From JAZKFP01 sp040386355 (lineage in GTDB: Bacteria > Pseudomonadota > Gammaproteobacteria > Pseudomonadales > UBA6940), in contig JAZKFP010000160.1 in NCBI GenBank assembly GCA_040386355.1, forward strand, positions 1 to 16,626: a DNA stretch of 16,626 nt, in the 5' to 3' direction. Every line of letters begins with the position of its first letter. The first letter of the stretch is position 1. The position numbers and the translations under genes were made by a program. Shown in pieces: positions 7,707-14,686 of the stretch. Under the pieces are notes generated by a model. The model worked only from the letters and a program-made list of their open reading frames with translations, searched no databases and was not told where the DNA came from.

Positions 7707-7836
7707 AGTTATCTACCTGCATCTTCCAGTTTTCATTCAATCTTTCATTACAATGGTTCAAGATTTAAAAAAACTAATTTCTATTTTAAAAATACGCTAT
7801 CGACACTGTATTTTGAATGCGCTTAAAGTCTTGCTG

Positions 7837-7861
7837 TGGACGAAAAATGTTTCGCCCCTAC
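7837..7861 (-). repeat. 25-bp palindromic repeat unit, copy 2 (degenerate end)
   Basis: On the minus strand it starts GTAGGGGCGAAACAT, as copy 1, but its inner end reads TTTCGTCCA rather than TTTCGCCCG. It forms the right end of the MITE-like element. Confidence 0.7.
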
Positions 7862-8003
7862 ATAATCCAAACAGAGCGCAATATAAAAGATTAGTAATCT
7901 GATGTATCATGGAATACACCACTTTCTCTGAAAAATTTTTTTTAGCGAGACAACGTGTTAAGTATTAAGATTTTCAAACTACTGTTCGATAAATTTTTTA
8001 CAA

Positions 8004-8705
8004 TTACTGATTTGAAATTCTCATGAATAGTTTTTTTGGATCACGAAATACATGAATTTCATTTTTAATTTTTTTGTAGGTTAGATAACAATGCATTCTT
8101 GAATTGCTTAATATTTTTGGAATAAATATTGCTGCATTAATGCCTTTATATCGAGCTGACGGTGTCCACAATCCTGGATGTCCTTCTTTATGAATACGTG
8201 ATCCCAGTTGTTGGCATTCTGTATAATCGTTTGATTTTAAAAATTTCCATTTTTTTTCTTTAGGCAATAAATTAATTAAAGCTGCGTTGCAAGGTATCAA
8301 GTGCACACGGCGCTCTATTGAAATACCCTCATAATTCTGCCAACCTGCATCAGCAAGTAGTCCATTATTCCAATGGTAAACCGTTTCATAAATAGTCGTT
8401 TCAAACTCACGACTTCCATACCATACACCATAAAATCCACGACTAAATCGAGTTTGCATCCAATGTGTAAATGGGTAATCGATATTTGAAAGGAATTGGC
8501 TTTCTTCAAACGGTCGATCAATGATTGGTTGGGAAGATTCAAAAAAAATGGGTTTGATTTCTATTTCTAAACGAGTTGCTTCAGCCCAATCGTCAGGTTC
8601 GTCGCTTAAATCATCAAATAGGTTTTCTGAATTTCGTAACGATACGATATTTCTAAAAAGATTTTGATTTATTTCAATTAAAGATAAGCCATCCAGCGAA
8701 TTCAC
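8004..8705 (-). CDS. RES-domain toxin (predicted NAD+-depleting) of a type II toxin-antitoxin pair
   Basis: RES family protein, named for conserved Arg, Glu and Ser. Characterised relatives such as M. tuberculosis MbcT break down NAD+. The core is RFSRGFYGVWYGSREFETT (86-104), then IYETVYH (105-111), and later TPSARYKGINAAIF (181-194). Tyr96 and Glu107 keep the 11-residue spacing I recall for the MbcT active-site pair, and Ser183 is the likely conserved Ser. The protein is 233 residues, longer than MbcT, with an extra acidic N-terminal stretch (about 26-50). It starts with GTG three bases after the stop codon of the antitoxin gene, so translation is coupled and the order is the usual antitoxin-first. 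No internal ATG would leave a whole domain. No frameshift is seen, so it is probably active. Confidence 0.87.
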   Translation of the reverse strand: MNSLDGLSLIEINQNLFRNIVSLRNSENLFDDLSDEPDDWAEATRLEIEIKPIFFESSQPIIDRPFEESQFLSNIDYPFTHWMQTRFSRGFYGVWYGSREFETTIYETVYHWNNGLLADAGWQNYEGISIERRVHLIPCNAALINLLPKEKKWKFLKSNDYTECQQLGSRIHKEGHPGLWTPSARYKGINAAIFIPKILSNSRMHCYLTYKKIKNEIHVFRDPKKLFMRISNQ

Positions 8706-8708
8706 GTA

Positions 8709-9095
8709 TTAATGTCCACGCTGACGATCTAAATATGATCGAACCAAATACATTCCTAACATACCCTTTTGTTCAATAATTTCTACCGGAGTAAATCCTT
8801 CAAAAGCACGATTGGGTTGTTTCATCCAACGATAACTAAGTTCTCGATGATGAGGAAAAAGTAAACGCAAAGCTTTATGGATGCCTAAAAGAATACCAGC
8901 GCGTTCTAATTTATCCCGATCATTCACCAGAGGATTACCAGCGCGGTATTTTGATAAAGCCGCGCGATTTTCAGTAGATAAACCTAATAAACTGAGTTGT
9001 TCGATGGTATTAAGCTGCCAATGATCAAAAAGTTTCATGATCATTTTGGTAATTTTTCCTCTATCTAACGCGGAACCAGATAAAGAAGTATCCAT
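8709..9095 (-). CDS. Xre/MbcA/ParS-type antitoxin with DUF2384 toxin-binding domain
   Basis: Cognate antitoxin and likely autorepressor. Residues about 15-57 form the Xre-like helix-turn-helix part. Residues about 63-122 form the MbcA/ParS/Xre toxin-binding domain, with its hallmark run of a short Leu-rich helix (LLGIHKALRLLF, 69-80), WMKQPNRAFEGFTPVE (90-105) and a closing GMLGMYLVRSYLDR (111-124). I chose the ATG at 9095 (128 residues). The frame opens at a TTG at 9113, but that codon would lie almost at the transcript start predicted from the TATAAT at 9127-9122. The ATG is preceded only by a weak GGGT element. The toxin follows after three bases. Confidence 0.87.
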   Translation of the reverse strand: MDTSLSGSALDRGKITKMIMKLFDHWQLNTIEQLSLLGLSTENRAALSKYRAGNPLVNDRDKLERAGILLGIHKALRLLFPHHRELSYRWMKQPNRAFEGFTPVEIIEQKGMLGMYLVRSYLDRQRGH

Positions 9096-9115
9096 AATAG
9101 CTACCCGATGCAATT

Positions 9116-9129
9116 ACTACAATTATAGT
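9116..9129 (-). promoter_or_regulatory. Promoter -10 box and overlapping operator-like palindrome of the RES-Xre operon
   Basis: The minus strand has a consensus TATAAT at 9127-9122, placing the transcript start near 9115, about 20 bases before the antitoxin ATG. It lies inside ACTACAATTATAGT (9116-9129), a 14-base sequence symmetric at 12 positions and so a candidate autoregulatory operator. A good -35 box is not evident. GCAATT (9110-9115) and GCAATA (9131-9136) also flank the palindrome as near direct repeats. Confidence 0.5.
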
Positions 9130-9210
9130 TGCAATAGTAACAGAAGGCTTTTTTTATGCAAGAGGGAAGGAAGGATAGGTTGTACATTTTGGTGCTTTAC
9201 AAATAGAAAA

Positions 9211-10938
9211 TTAAATCCCTGGTTTCCACCCATTACTCATCGGATACCGTCGATCTCTTCCAAATGCTTTTTCCGTCATACGCACACCCGGTGGTGCTTG
9301 GCGACGTTTATATTCATTTTGATCAACACGTTGAATGACGGAGTACACTAACTTTTCTGCAAATCCTTGATCAATTAATTCTTGCGCACTTTTGTCTTGT
9401 TCAACATACAGTGTTAATAATTGATCCAGTACATCATAAGAAGGCAATGTATCTTGATCGGTTTGATTAGCGCGCAATTCTGCGGAAGGTGCGCGGGTAA
9501 TAACTTCTTCGGGAATAACTCGATTTTGTTGATTCATCCAACGCGCAAGTTGATATACCTGCGTTTTAGTTAAATCTTTTAATAGATTAAATCCGCCAAT
9601 CATGTCGCCATATAATGTGGAATAACCCACCGCGGTTTCACTTTTATTGCTGGTATTTAAAACGATAAATCCATTTTGGTTCGACAGTGCCATTAATAAT
9701 ACGCCGCGACAGCGGGCTTGAATATTTTCACTTGTTATAGATTTAAATGGGTCAGAATATTTTAAAGTTAATTCGTGCTCGAAACTTTTTACTAAAGCAT
9801 CTATTGGAATCGTATGGTATTTAACATCCAACCACTCAGCTTGTTGTGCGGCAAGTTTAATGCTGTGTTCTGAAGTAAATTGCGACGGCATCATCACTGC
9901 ATGTACTGCTTTTTTACCCAATGCTTCTACAGCAATTGCTAAGGTTAATGCAGAATCAATTCCACCCGACAATCCTAAAATAATTCCTGGAAAATCATTT
10001 TTTTGTAAATAATCTCGCAATCCTAATTTTAAAACTTCCAACCAAATATGTGGCGAGTCTTTTTTTACGTTATTTATTTTTATTAATTCTGGTGAAGTAT
10101 TAACAGGCTTTGCATTAAGCCGCGGGAAAAAATTTGAAGTATTTTTTTCATTAGGAATAATGGGTTCTAAATCGACCGATTCAATGACATTCCATTCATC
10201 ATTTGCGCGTTGCCATTCTAAAATGGTCCAGCGTTCCGTACAGAGTTGCTCTTGAAAAGCAACTTGGCCTTTTGCATTCATCACAAAAGATTGGCCATCA
10301 AATACTAATTCGTCTTGACCACCAATTAAATTAACATAAACAATTGGAATCTTATTTTCTTCTGCACGTGCGTGAGCGGTTGTTAATCGACGTGCATGTT
10401 TATTCATATGATAGGGCGATGCGTTTAAACAAATAATGCATTCAGCGCCTTCAGCAACGGCACGACGCGCAGGTTGCGGATGCCATAAGTCTTCACAAAT
10501 TAAAATTCCAAATTCGTGTAACGCAGCAGTAATCGTTAAAGAGGATTGACCAGTAACAAAATAACGCTGCTCATCAAATACTGAATAATTTGGTAAAAAT
10601 TGTTTTGCATACCAACGGGTTTCGCCATTTGGAAATATTACAACCGCGCCATTCGTGGTTTGATGCTCGATAGAGCCTGGTGCGCCAATTACTAAAACCG
10701 TATTCGCATCGGATTTTTTTTGTTGTTCAATTAAAATACTAAGTGCTGAATGTACTCGAGGTTTTACACTGGAGCGTAATAATAAATCTTCGGGAGGATA
10801 ACCAATTAAAGCAAGCTCAGGACAAATTAAAATATCAACATTTTTTTGTTGTGCATGTTCTAAACCTTGACGAATGCGTTGCGCGTTTCCGTCAATATCC
10901 CCAACCAAAGCGTTGAATTGCATCCAAGCAAGACGCAT
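9211..10938 (-). CDS. nadE: Glutamine-dependent NAD+ synthetase
   Basis: Last step of NAD+ synthesis: amidation of nicotinic acid adenine dinucleotide using ATP and ammonia released from glutamine. The N-terminal carbon-nitrogen hydrolase (glutaminase) domain shows Glu41 in CPELALIGYPPEDL, Lys112 in AKQFLPNY and Cys148 in ILICEDLW, the full triad. The C-terminal synthetase domain carries the PP-loop LGLSGGIDSA (321-330), NTSNKSE (428-434) and GYSTLYGDMIGGFN (438-451). Length (575 residues) suits the two-domain bacterial form. The ATG start has a purine-rich GAGA upstream. It sits between the DUF2333 gene and the RES-Xre operon on the same strand. The 3' spacer (9130-9210) shows no clear terminator, so read-through into the toxin-antitoxin operon is possible. 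Confidence 0.96.
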   Translation of the reverse strand: MRLAWMQFNALVGDIDGNAQRIRQGLEHAQQKNVDILICPELALIGYPPEDLLLRSSVKPRVHSALSILIEQQKKSDANTVLVIGAPGSIEHQTTNGAVVIFPNGETRWYAKQFLPNYSVFDEQRYFVTGQSSLTITAALHEFGILICEDLWHPQPARRAVAEGAECIICLNASPYHMNKHARRLTTAHARAEENKIPIVYVNLIGGQDELVFDGQSFVMNAKGQVAFQEQLCTERWTILEWQRANDEWNVIESVDLEPIIPNEKNTSNFFPRLNAKPVNTSPELIKINNVKKDSPHIWLEVLKLGLRDYLQKNDFPGIILGLSGGIDSALTLAIAVEALGKKAVHAVMMPSQFTSEHSIKLAAQQAEWLDVKYHTIPIDALVKSFEHELTLKYSDPFKSITSENIQARCRGVLLMALSNQNGFIVLNTSNKSETAVGYSTLYGDMIGGFNLLKDLTKTQVYQLARWMNQQNRVIPEEVITRAPSAELRANQTDQDTLPSYDVLDQLLTLYVEQDKSAQELIDQGFAEKLVYSVIQRVDQNEYKRRQAPPGVRMTEKAFGRDRRYPMSNGWKPGI

Positions 10939-10982
10939 TTATGAATTCTCTTTATTTAATTTATGGTTTTATGAATTATGTG

Positions 10983-11004
10983 GGCAGGCGCTGACACACC
11001 TGCC
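10983..11004 (-). repeat. Hairpin between the DUF2333 gene and nadE
   Basis: GGCAGG (10983-10988) pairs with CCTGCC (10999-11004) around a 10-base loop. No T-run follows on the minus strand, so I do not call it an intrinsic terminator. It may mark the 3' end of the upstream message or the nadE leader. Confidence 0.4.
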
Positions 11005-11048
11005 TAGAATCATCTATCGCTAAGAAGCAACAGAATTTAAAAAAATTA

Positions 11049-12077
11049 TTATCCACGAGCTAGCAAACCACGTAAATCCATAATCGCTGCATTCGCACGT
11101 GAAATATAATTTGCCATAACTAATGAATGATTTGCCAACACGCCCATGCCGCCGCCATTTAGTACAACCGGACTCCATAGTGTTTGTTGGGTTGCTTCTA
11201 ATTCACGAATGATTTGATCCAAACTTGCGGTAGCGCCTTTATCTTCAAGAACTTCTGCAAAATCAATTTGTGCAGCTTTTAATAAATGATATAACGCCCA
11301 GGTTGTTCCACGCGCTTCATACAATTCATTATCAATTTTTAACCAAGGCGTTTGTTCGAACTGCTGATCATCTAGATTATCGGTTGTTGCAATATTGCCC
11401 GCTAAATTAGTATGAATTGCCCGACGCCCAACACTTGAACTCAATCGTTGCGATAAACTACCCAAACGCTTTGAAACTTTGTTTAGCCAATCATTTAAAT
11501 TATCGGCTCGTGCATAAAATTCTGCTTTCTGAGCATCTTTTGCTGTTGTTGAATCAAACAAACGTTTGCGATAATTTTTTAAATGTTTAATTGCTGTACG
11601 GTATTCACCTTCTGTTGAAGGCAAAATCCAGCTTTTATGTTCAAATTTTAATAATGGGTCAGCAACTTTCAAATCTTTATCTTCAGACGATTGCGATTGA
11701 GAACGCGAAAGATCATCGCGTAAAACTTCACTTAAATCACGAATTTGTACGAGCACACCAAATTCCCAAGACGGCATATTGTCGAGAAAAACTCCGGGAG
11801 GTGTAACGTCGTTTGCAATATAACCACCGGATTTATCTAATAGTGTTTCAGCAACGCGAATCATCGTACCGAGGGTTACATCGCCGACAACATTACGCTC
11901 TTTATTAGTAACATCTCGTACTGGAAATAATGCGGGCTCACGACTCCACCACCAACCAACTATTAGTTGCAGCAATAATAAAATAAGAACGATCGCGCCG
12001 AATAATCGAAAGCGATTTCGAACTTCGTGCTTAGGTTCAGATGTATACGCGTAATCACGGTCGATATTTTCTGTCAT
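11049..12077 (-). CDS. DUF2333 family single-pass membrane protein
   Basis: Conserved proteobacterial protein of unknown function. A basic cytoplasmic N-terminus (1-24) leads to one membrane helix (about 25-44), then WWWSREPALF (42-51) and a large, probably periplasmic, domain. Long family-conserved blocks can be read: IRVAETLLDKSGGYIANDV, SWEFGVLVQIRDLSEVL with the following SRSQSQSSED, AEFYARADNLNDWL, LGSLSQRLSSSVG, and near the end NGGGMGVLANHSLVMANYIS. Length (342 residues) and order agree with the family as I remember it. ATG start with AGG about nine bases upstream. It lies 58 bases after dapB and 110 bases before nadE on the same strand, so the three could share transcripts. No biochemical function should be assigned. 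Confidence 0.88.
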   Translation of the reverse strand: MTENIDRDYAYTSEPKHEVRNRFRLFGAIVLILLLLQLIVGWWWSREPALFPVRDVTNKERNVVGDVTLGTMIRVAETLLDKSGGYIANDVTPPGVFLDNMPSWEFGVLVQIRDLSEVLRDDLSRSQSQSSEDKDLKVADPLLKFEHKSWILPSTEGEYRTAIKHLKNYRKRLFDSTTAKDAQKAEFYARADNLNDWLNKVSKRLGSLSQRLSSSVGRRAIHTNLAGNIATTDNLDDQQFEQTPWLKIDNELYEARGTTWALYHLLKAAQIDFAEVLEDKGATASLDQIIRELEATQQTLWSPVVLNGGGMGVLANHSLVMANYISRANAAIMDLRGLLARG

Positions 12078-12135
12078 GGAATTGTGCCTGATTTAAGTTG
12101 AGTATCTTCGTATTTAAATTCTAAAATACCGTAAC

Positions 12136-12963
12136 TTACACTGCGTCATTATTACGGGAAATAACATCCATCATGTCATACAAGCCGGCGGGTTTATTAG
12201 CAATCCAAGCTGCTGCTCGAACAGCACCACGAGCGAAGTTACCACGATTCGATGCTTTATGAGTGATTTCTATACGTTCGCCTTCTGCTGCAAATAATAC
12301 AGTGTGATCCCCAACTATATCGCCACCTCTAATAGTAGAAAATCCAATGGTGCTCGCATCACGTGCACCCGTTCGACCTTGACGAGCATACACTGCTGAT
12401 TCTTTTAACGTAGTATTACGCGCTTTCGCAACTACTTCTCCCATACGTAAAGCGGTACCTGATGGCGCATCAACTTTATGACGATGATGAGCTTCAATAA
12501 TTTCAATATCGTATTCAGGACCTAACATTTCGGCGGCTTTTCGAAGCAATGCAAAGCATACGTTAACACCAATGCTCATATTTGGCGCCCAAAGTATCGG
12601 AATAGTTTTCGCCGTATCGTGAATGATTTTTTCTTGTTCAGGTAAAAATCCAGTTGTTCCTAGAATGAAAGGTTTTTTCCAACGTTGACACCATTCGGCA
12701 TGAATCACACTGACTTCCGGTAACGTGAAATCAATTGCGACATCAAATGAATCTGGATTCAAATCACGTAGCGCATCACCATCGGCTTGCACGAAAACAT
12801 TTAAAGCAGAACAACCCACTAAAATTGCAGCGTCTTGTCCAATTGCAGAACTCTCACCGCGATCAACAGCAATAGCCAACCTACAGCCTTGTTCATTTTC
12901 GCTCAGTAAACGAATAATTTCTCGACCCATCCGACCCGACGCGCCGAATACTAAAACTCTCAT
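12136..12963 (-). CDS. dapB: 4-hydroxy-tetrahydrodipicolinate reductase
   Basis: NAD(P)H-dependent reductase of the diaminopimelate pathway, giving tetrahydrodipicolinate for lysine and peptidoglycan. The nucleotide-binding GASGRMG loop is at residues 7-13, IDFT at 77-80 and GTTG at 102-105. The signature EAHHRHKVDAPSGTA is at 157-171, with the catalytic His159/His160 and Lys163. Length (275 residues) is normal. ATG start with AGGT nine bases upstream. A TATAAA at 12991-12986 is a candidate -10 box, but its -35 partner is poor. Placement next to dnaJ is common in gammaproteobacteria; here a 398-base spacer with repeats separates them, so an independent promoter is likely. Confidence 0.97.
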   Translation of the reverse strand: MRVLVFGASGRMGREIIRLLSENEQGCRLAIAVDRGESSAIGQDAAILVGCSALNVFVQADGDALRDLNPDSFDVAIDFTLPEVSVIHAEWCQRWKKPFILGTTGFLPEQEKIIHDTAKTIPILWAPNMSIGVNVCFALLRKAAEMLGPEYDIEIIEAHHRHKVDAPSGTALRMGEVVAKARNTTLKESAVYARQGRTGARDASTIGFSTIRGGDIVGDHTVLFAAEGERIEITHKASNRGNFARGAVRAAAWIANKPAGLYDMMDVISRNNDAV

Positions 12964-13175
12964 GGATAATACCTAAGATTAATATTTTATATGTACATTC
13001 TATTTAAGATAAATAATCGTGTGTGATGTTTTTAAAAAATCACGGTGGCCAATAAAATTTTTATCAAAAAAATAAGGTTGGATTTGCTAATTTGCAAATG
13101 CTAGCAGGATTAGTAGAGGATGTAGATAGTTTTAACTCTTTCTTTCTTTTACTATGCAAGAGGCACCGCTCAACA

Positions 13176-13200
13176 CGGGCGAAAGATTTTTCGCCCCTAC
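13176..13200 (-). repeat. 25-bp palindromic repeat unit, copy 3
   Basis: On the minus strand it reads GTAGGGGCGAAA ... TTTCGCCCG, matching copy 1 (7682-7706) at all but two positions. Here the GTAGGGG end faces copy 4 rather than lying on the outside. Confidence 0.7.
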
Positions 13201-13247
13201 ACATAATGACCACTTTCCAAAAAATACTTAAAACTTTAACGGATACC

Positions 13248-13272
13248 GTAGGGGCGAATAATCATTCGCCCG
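13248..13272 (+). repeat. 25-bp palindromic repeat unit, copy 4
   Basis: GTAGGGGCGAATAATCATTCGCCCG, shown as its two halves: GTAGGGGCGAAT and ATTCGCCCG around AATC. It shares the 11-base start with the other copies. It lies 47 bases from copy 3 in opposite orientation. Confidence 0.7.
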
Positions 13273-13361
13273 CCTGTGCTTTTCCACACAATACCTTTCA
13301 TTAAAAATATTATGTGGGAAAACTCATCTGCGTTCGCTATATAAAATAAATACAATAATTT

Positions 13362-14498
13362 TTACAACTTCATATCGTCAAAAAACTTTTTCACACCGTC
13401 AAACCAGGTTGTTTTTTTTGGCGAATGTCCGCTGTCATCCGATTCCAATGCATCATGAAATTGTTGAAGAATTTCTTTTTGACGTTTCGATAAATTCACT
13501 GGGGTTTCTACTACTACCCGACACATTAAATCACCAGGTCCGCCGCCACGTGCGGCACGTACACCCTTACCGCGTAACCGAAATGTTTTACCAGTTTGTG
13601 TTTCTTGCGGAATTTTTAAACGGACACGGCCGTCAAGTGTTGGTACTTCAAGCTCGCCACCTAAGGTCGCGTCTTTAAAACTAATCGGAACATCGCAGTA
13701 CAAATCACTGCCTTCTCGATTAAAAATAGGATGTGGTTTTAACGCAACTTGTACGTATAAATCACCAGCCATACCACCGCGTGCGCCCGCTTCACCTTCC
13801 CCCGTTAAGCGAATCCGATCACCAGTATCAACGCCAGGTGGAATTTTCACCGATAAGGTACGTGATTTTTGCTGACGTCCTTGACCACTACAGGTTGAAC
13901 ACGGATCTTTAATCATTTGACCTGCGCCACGACAATGTGGACAGGTTTGTTGTACAGAGAAAAATCCTTGTTGCATCCGCACTTGTCCTGCGCCATGACA
14001 GGTTGAGCATGTCACAGGTGATGAACCTGGTTTTGAGCCAGAACCGTCGCAGGTTTCGCAGCTTACTAAACTGGGGACACGAATATCTACGCTAGTACCG
14101 CGTACCGCATCTTCTAAATCTAATTCCAAGGTATATCGTAAATCAGAACCGCGACTACCACCGCCACCTGAACGCGATTGACCACCAAAAATATCGCTAA
14201 ATACATCACCAAAAATATCGCCGAAGGATGAAGCATCGCCGCCGCCAAAACCGCCGCTGCCACGATTTGGATCAATACCAGCGTGTCCAAAACGATCGTA
14301 CAAACTGCGTTTTTCAGGATCCGATAAAATATCGTAGGCTTCTTTAGCTTCTTTAAATTTGGATTCTGACTCAGGATTATTATCGGTATTTCGATCTGGA
14401 TGGTATTTCATCGCAAGTCTGCGAAATGACTTTTTAATTTCTTGTTCGTTGGCGTCTTTAGCGACACCGAGGATTTCATAAAAATCTTTTTTTGACAT
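13362..14498 (-). CDS. dnaJ: Chaperone protein DnaJ (Hsp40)
   Basis: Co-chaperone that delivers unfolded clients to DnaK and stimulates its ATPase in the cytoplasm. The J domain spans residues 1-70 with HPD at 33-35. A Gly/Phe-rich region (about 77-117) follows. Four CxxCxGxG zinc repeats lie at 147-154, 164-171, 186-193 and 200-207, all intact. The C-terminal substrate-binding domains follow and the protein ends at 378 residues, normal for a class I DnaJ. ATG start with TAGGTAG about six bases upstream. It lies 188 bases after dnaK on the same strand. That spacer holds a strong hairpin (14625-14658) that may set DnaJ output relative to DnaK. Confidence 0.98.
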   Translation of the reverse strand: MSKKDFYEILGVAKDANEQEIKKSFRRLAMKYHPDRNTDNNPESESKFKEAKEAYDILSDPEKRSLYDRFGHAGIDPNRGSGGFGGGDASSFGDIFGDVFSDIFGGQSRSGGGGSRGSDLRYTLELDLEDAVRGTSVDIRVPSLVSCETCDGSGSKPGSSPVTCSTCHGAGQVRMQQGFFSVQQTCPHCRGAGQMIKDPCSTCSGQGRQQKSRTLSVKIPPGVDTGDRIRLTGEGEAGARGGMAGDLYVQVALKPHPIFNREGSDLYCDVPISFKDATLGGELEVPTLDGRVRLKIPQETQTGKTFRLRGKGVRAARGGGPGDLMCRVVVETPVNLSKRQKEILQQFHDALESDDSGHSPKKTTWFDGVKKFFDDMKL

Positions 14499-14624
14499 GA
14501 AGCTACCTAATTCAAAAAGCGTTCAAGCTGTCGCTGTCACGAACCATAGAAATACATTTTGGATTTTGTTGAACAAATATTTGCAAAATTCGATATTCAG
14601 TAAGAAGCATGTTTCTAAGACAAG

Positions 14625-14658
14625 TGTTCCTCCATTCTGTTAAAAGAATGGAGGAACA
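14625..14658 (-). promoter_or_regulatory. 14-bp perfect hairpin between dnaK and dnaJ
   Basis: TGTTCCTCCATTCT (14625-14638) and AGAATGGAGGAACA (14645-14658) are perfect complements around a 6-base loop. It begins 29 bases after the dnaK stop. Neither strand has a T-run after it, so it is not a classic intrinsic terminator. mRNA processing or 3'-end stabilisation of dnaK is more likely, perhaps with partial attenuation of dnaJ. Confidence 0.7.
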
Positions 14659-14686
14659 AAATAACTCAATAATACTTTAAATTACA

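Larger units (their letters stand above)
7681..7862. mobile_element. MITE-like element, 182 bp, 16-bp perfect terminal inverted repeats
   Basis: The left end TGTAGGGGCGAAACAT (7681-7696) is the exact reverse complement of the right end ATGTTTCGCCCCTACA (7847-7862). TAATC stands immediately outside both ends (7676-7680 and 7863-7867), as a 5-bp target-site duplication would. The interior is AT-rich without an open reading frame, so any movement would need a transposase supplied elsewhere. Each end also contains its own short palindrome, close to GGGCGAAA...TTTCGCCC. Related units recur at 13176-13200 and 13248-13272. The repeat ends are certain; mobility is inferred from their structure. Confidence 0.65.
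7585..8003. other. Intergenic region between convergent genes, contains a MITE-like element
   Basis: About 420 bases with no plausible coding frame. The middle is occupied by the inverted-repeat element 7681-7862. The flanks (7585-7680, 7863-8003) are AT-rich, and I saw no clear terminator hairpin for either converging gene. Confidence 0.7.
12964..13361. other. Intergenic region between dnaJ and dapB with two palindromic repeat units
   Basis: About 400 bases without a credible gene. It holds the repeat units at 13176-13200 and 13248-13272. The side nearest dapB is AT-rich and contains a possible -10 box (TATAAA, minus strand, 12991-12986). A 70-codon plus-strand frame across it is an accident of the repeats. 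Confidence 0.7.

Noticed and set aside
9096..9113. Upstream TTG start for the antitoxin
   Set aside because: It would lie about two bases after the transcript start predicted from TATAAT at 9127-9122 and has no Shine-Dalgarno; the ATG at 9095 fits better.
13092..13304. 70-codon plus-strand open frame between dnaJ and dapB
   Set aside because: It runs through both palindromic repeat units, has no ribosome binding site and no recognisable protein character; the frame is a by-product of the repeats.
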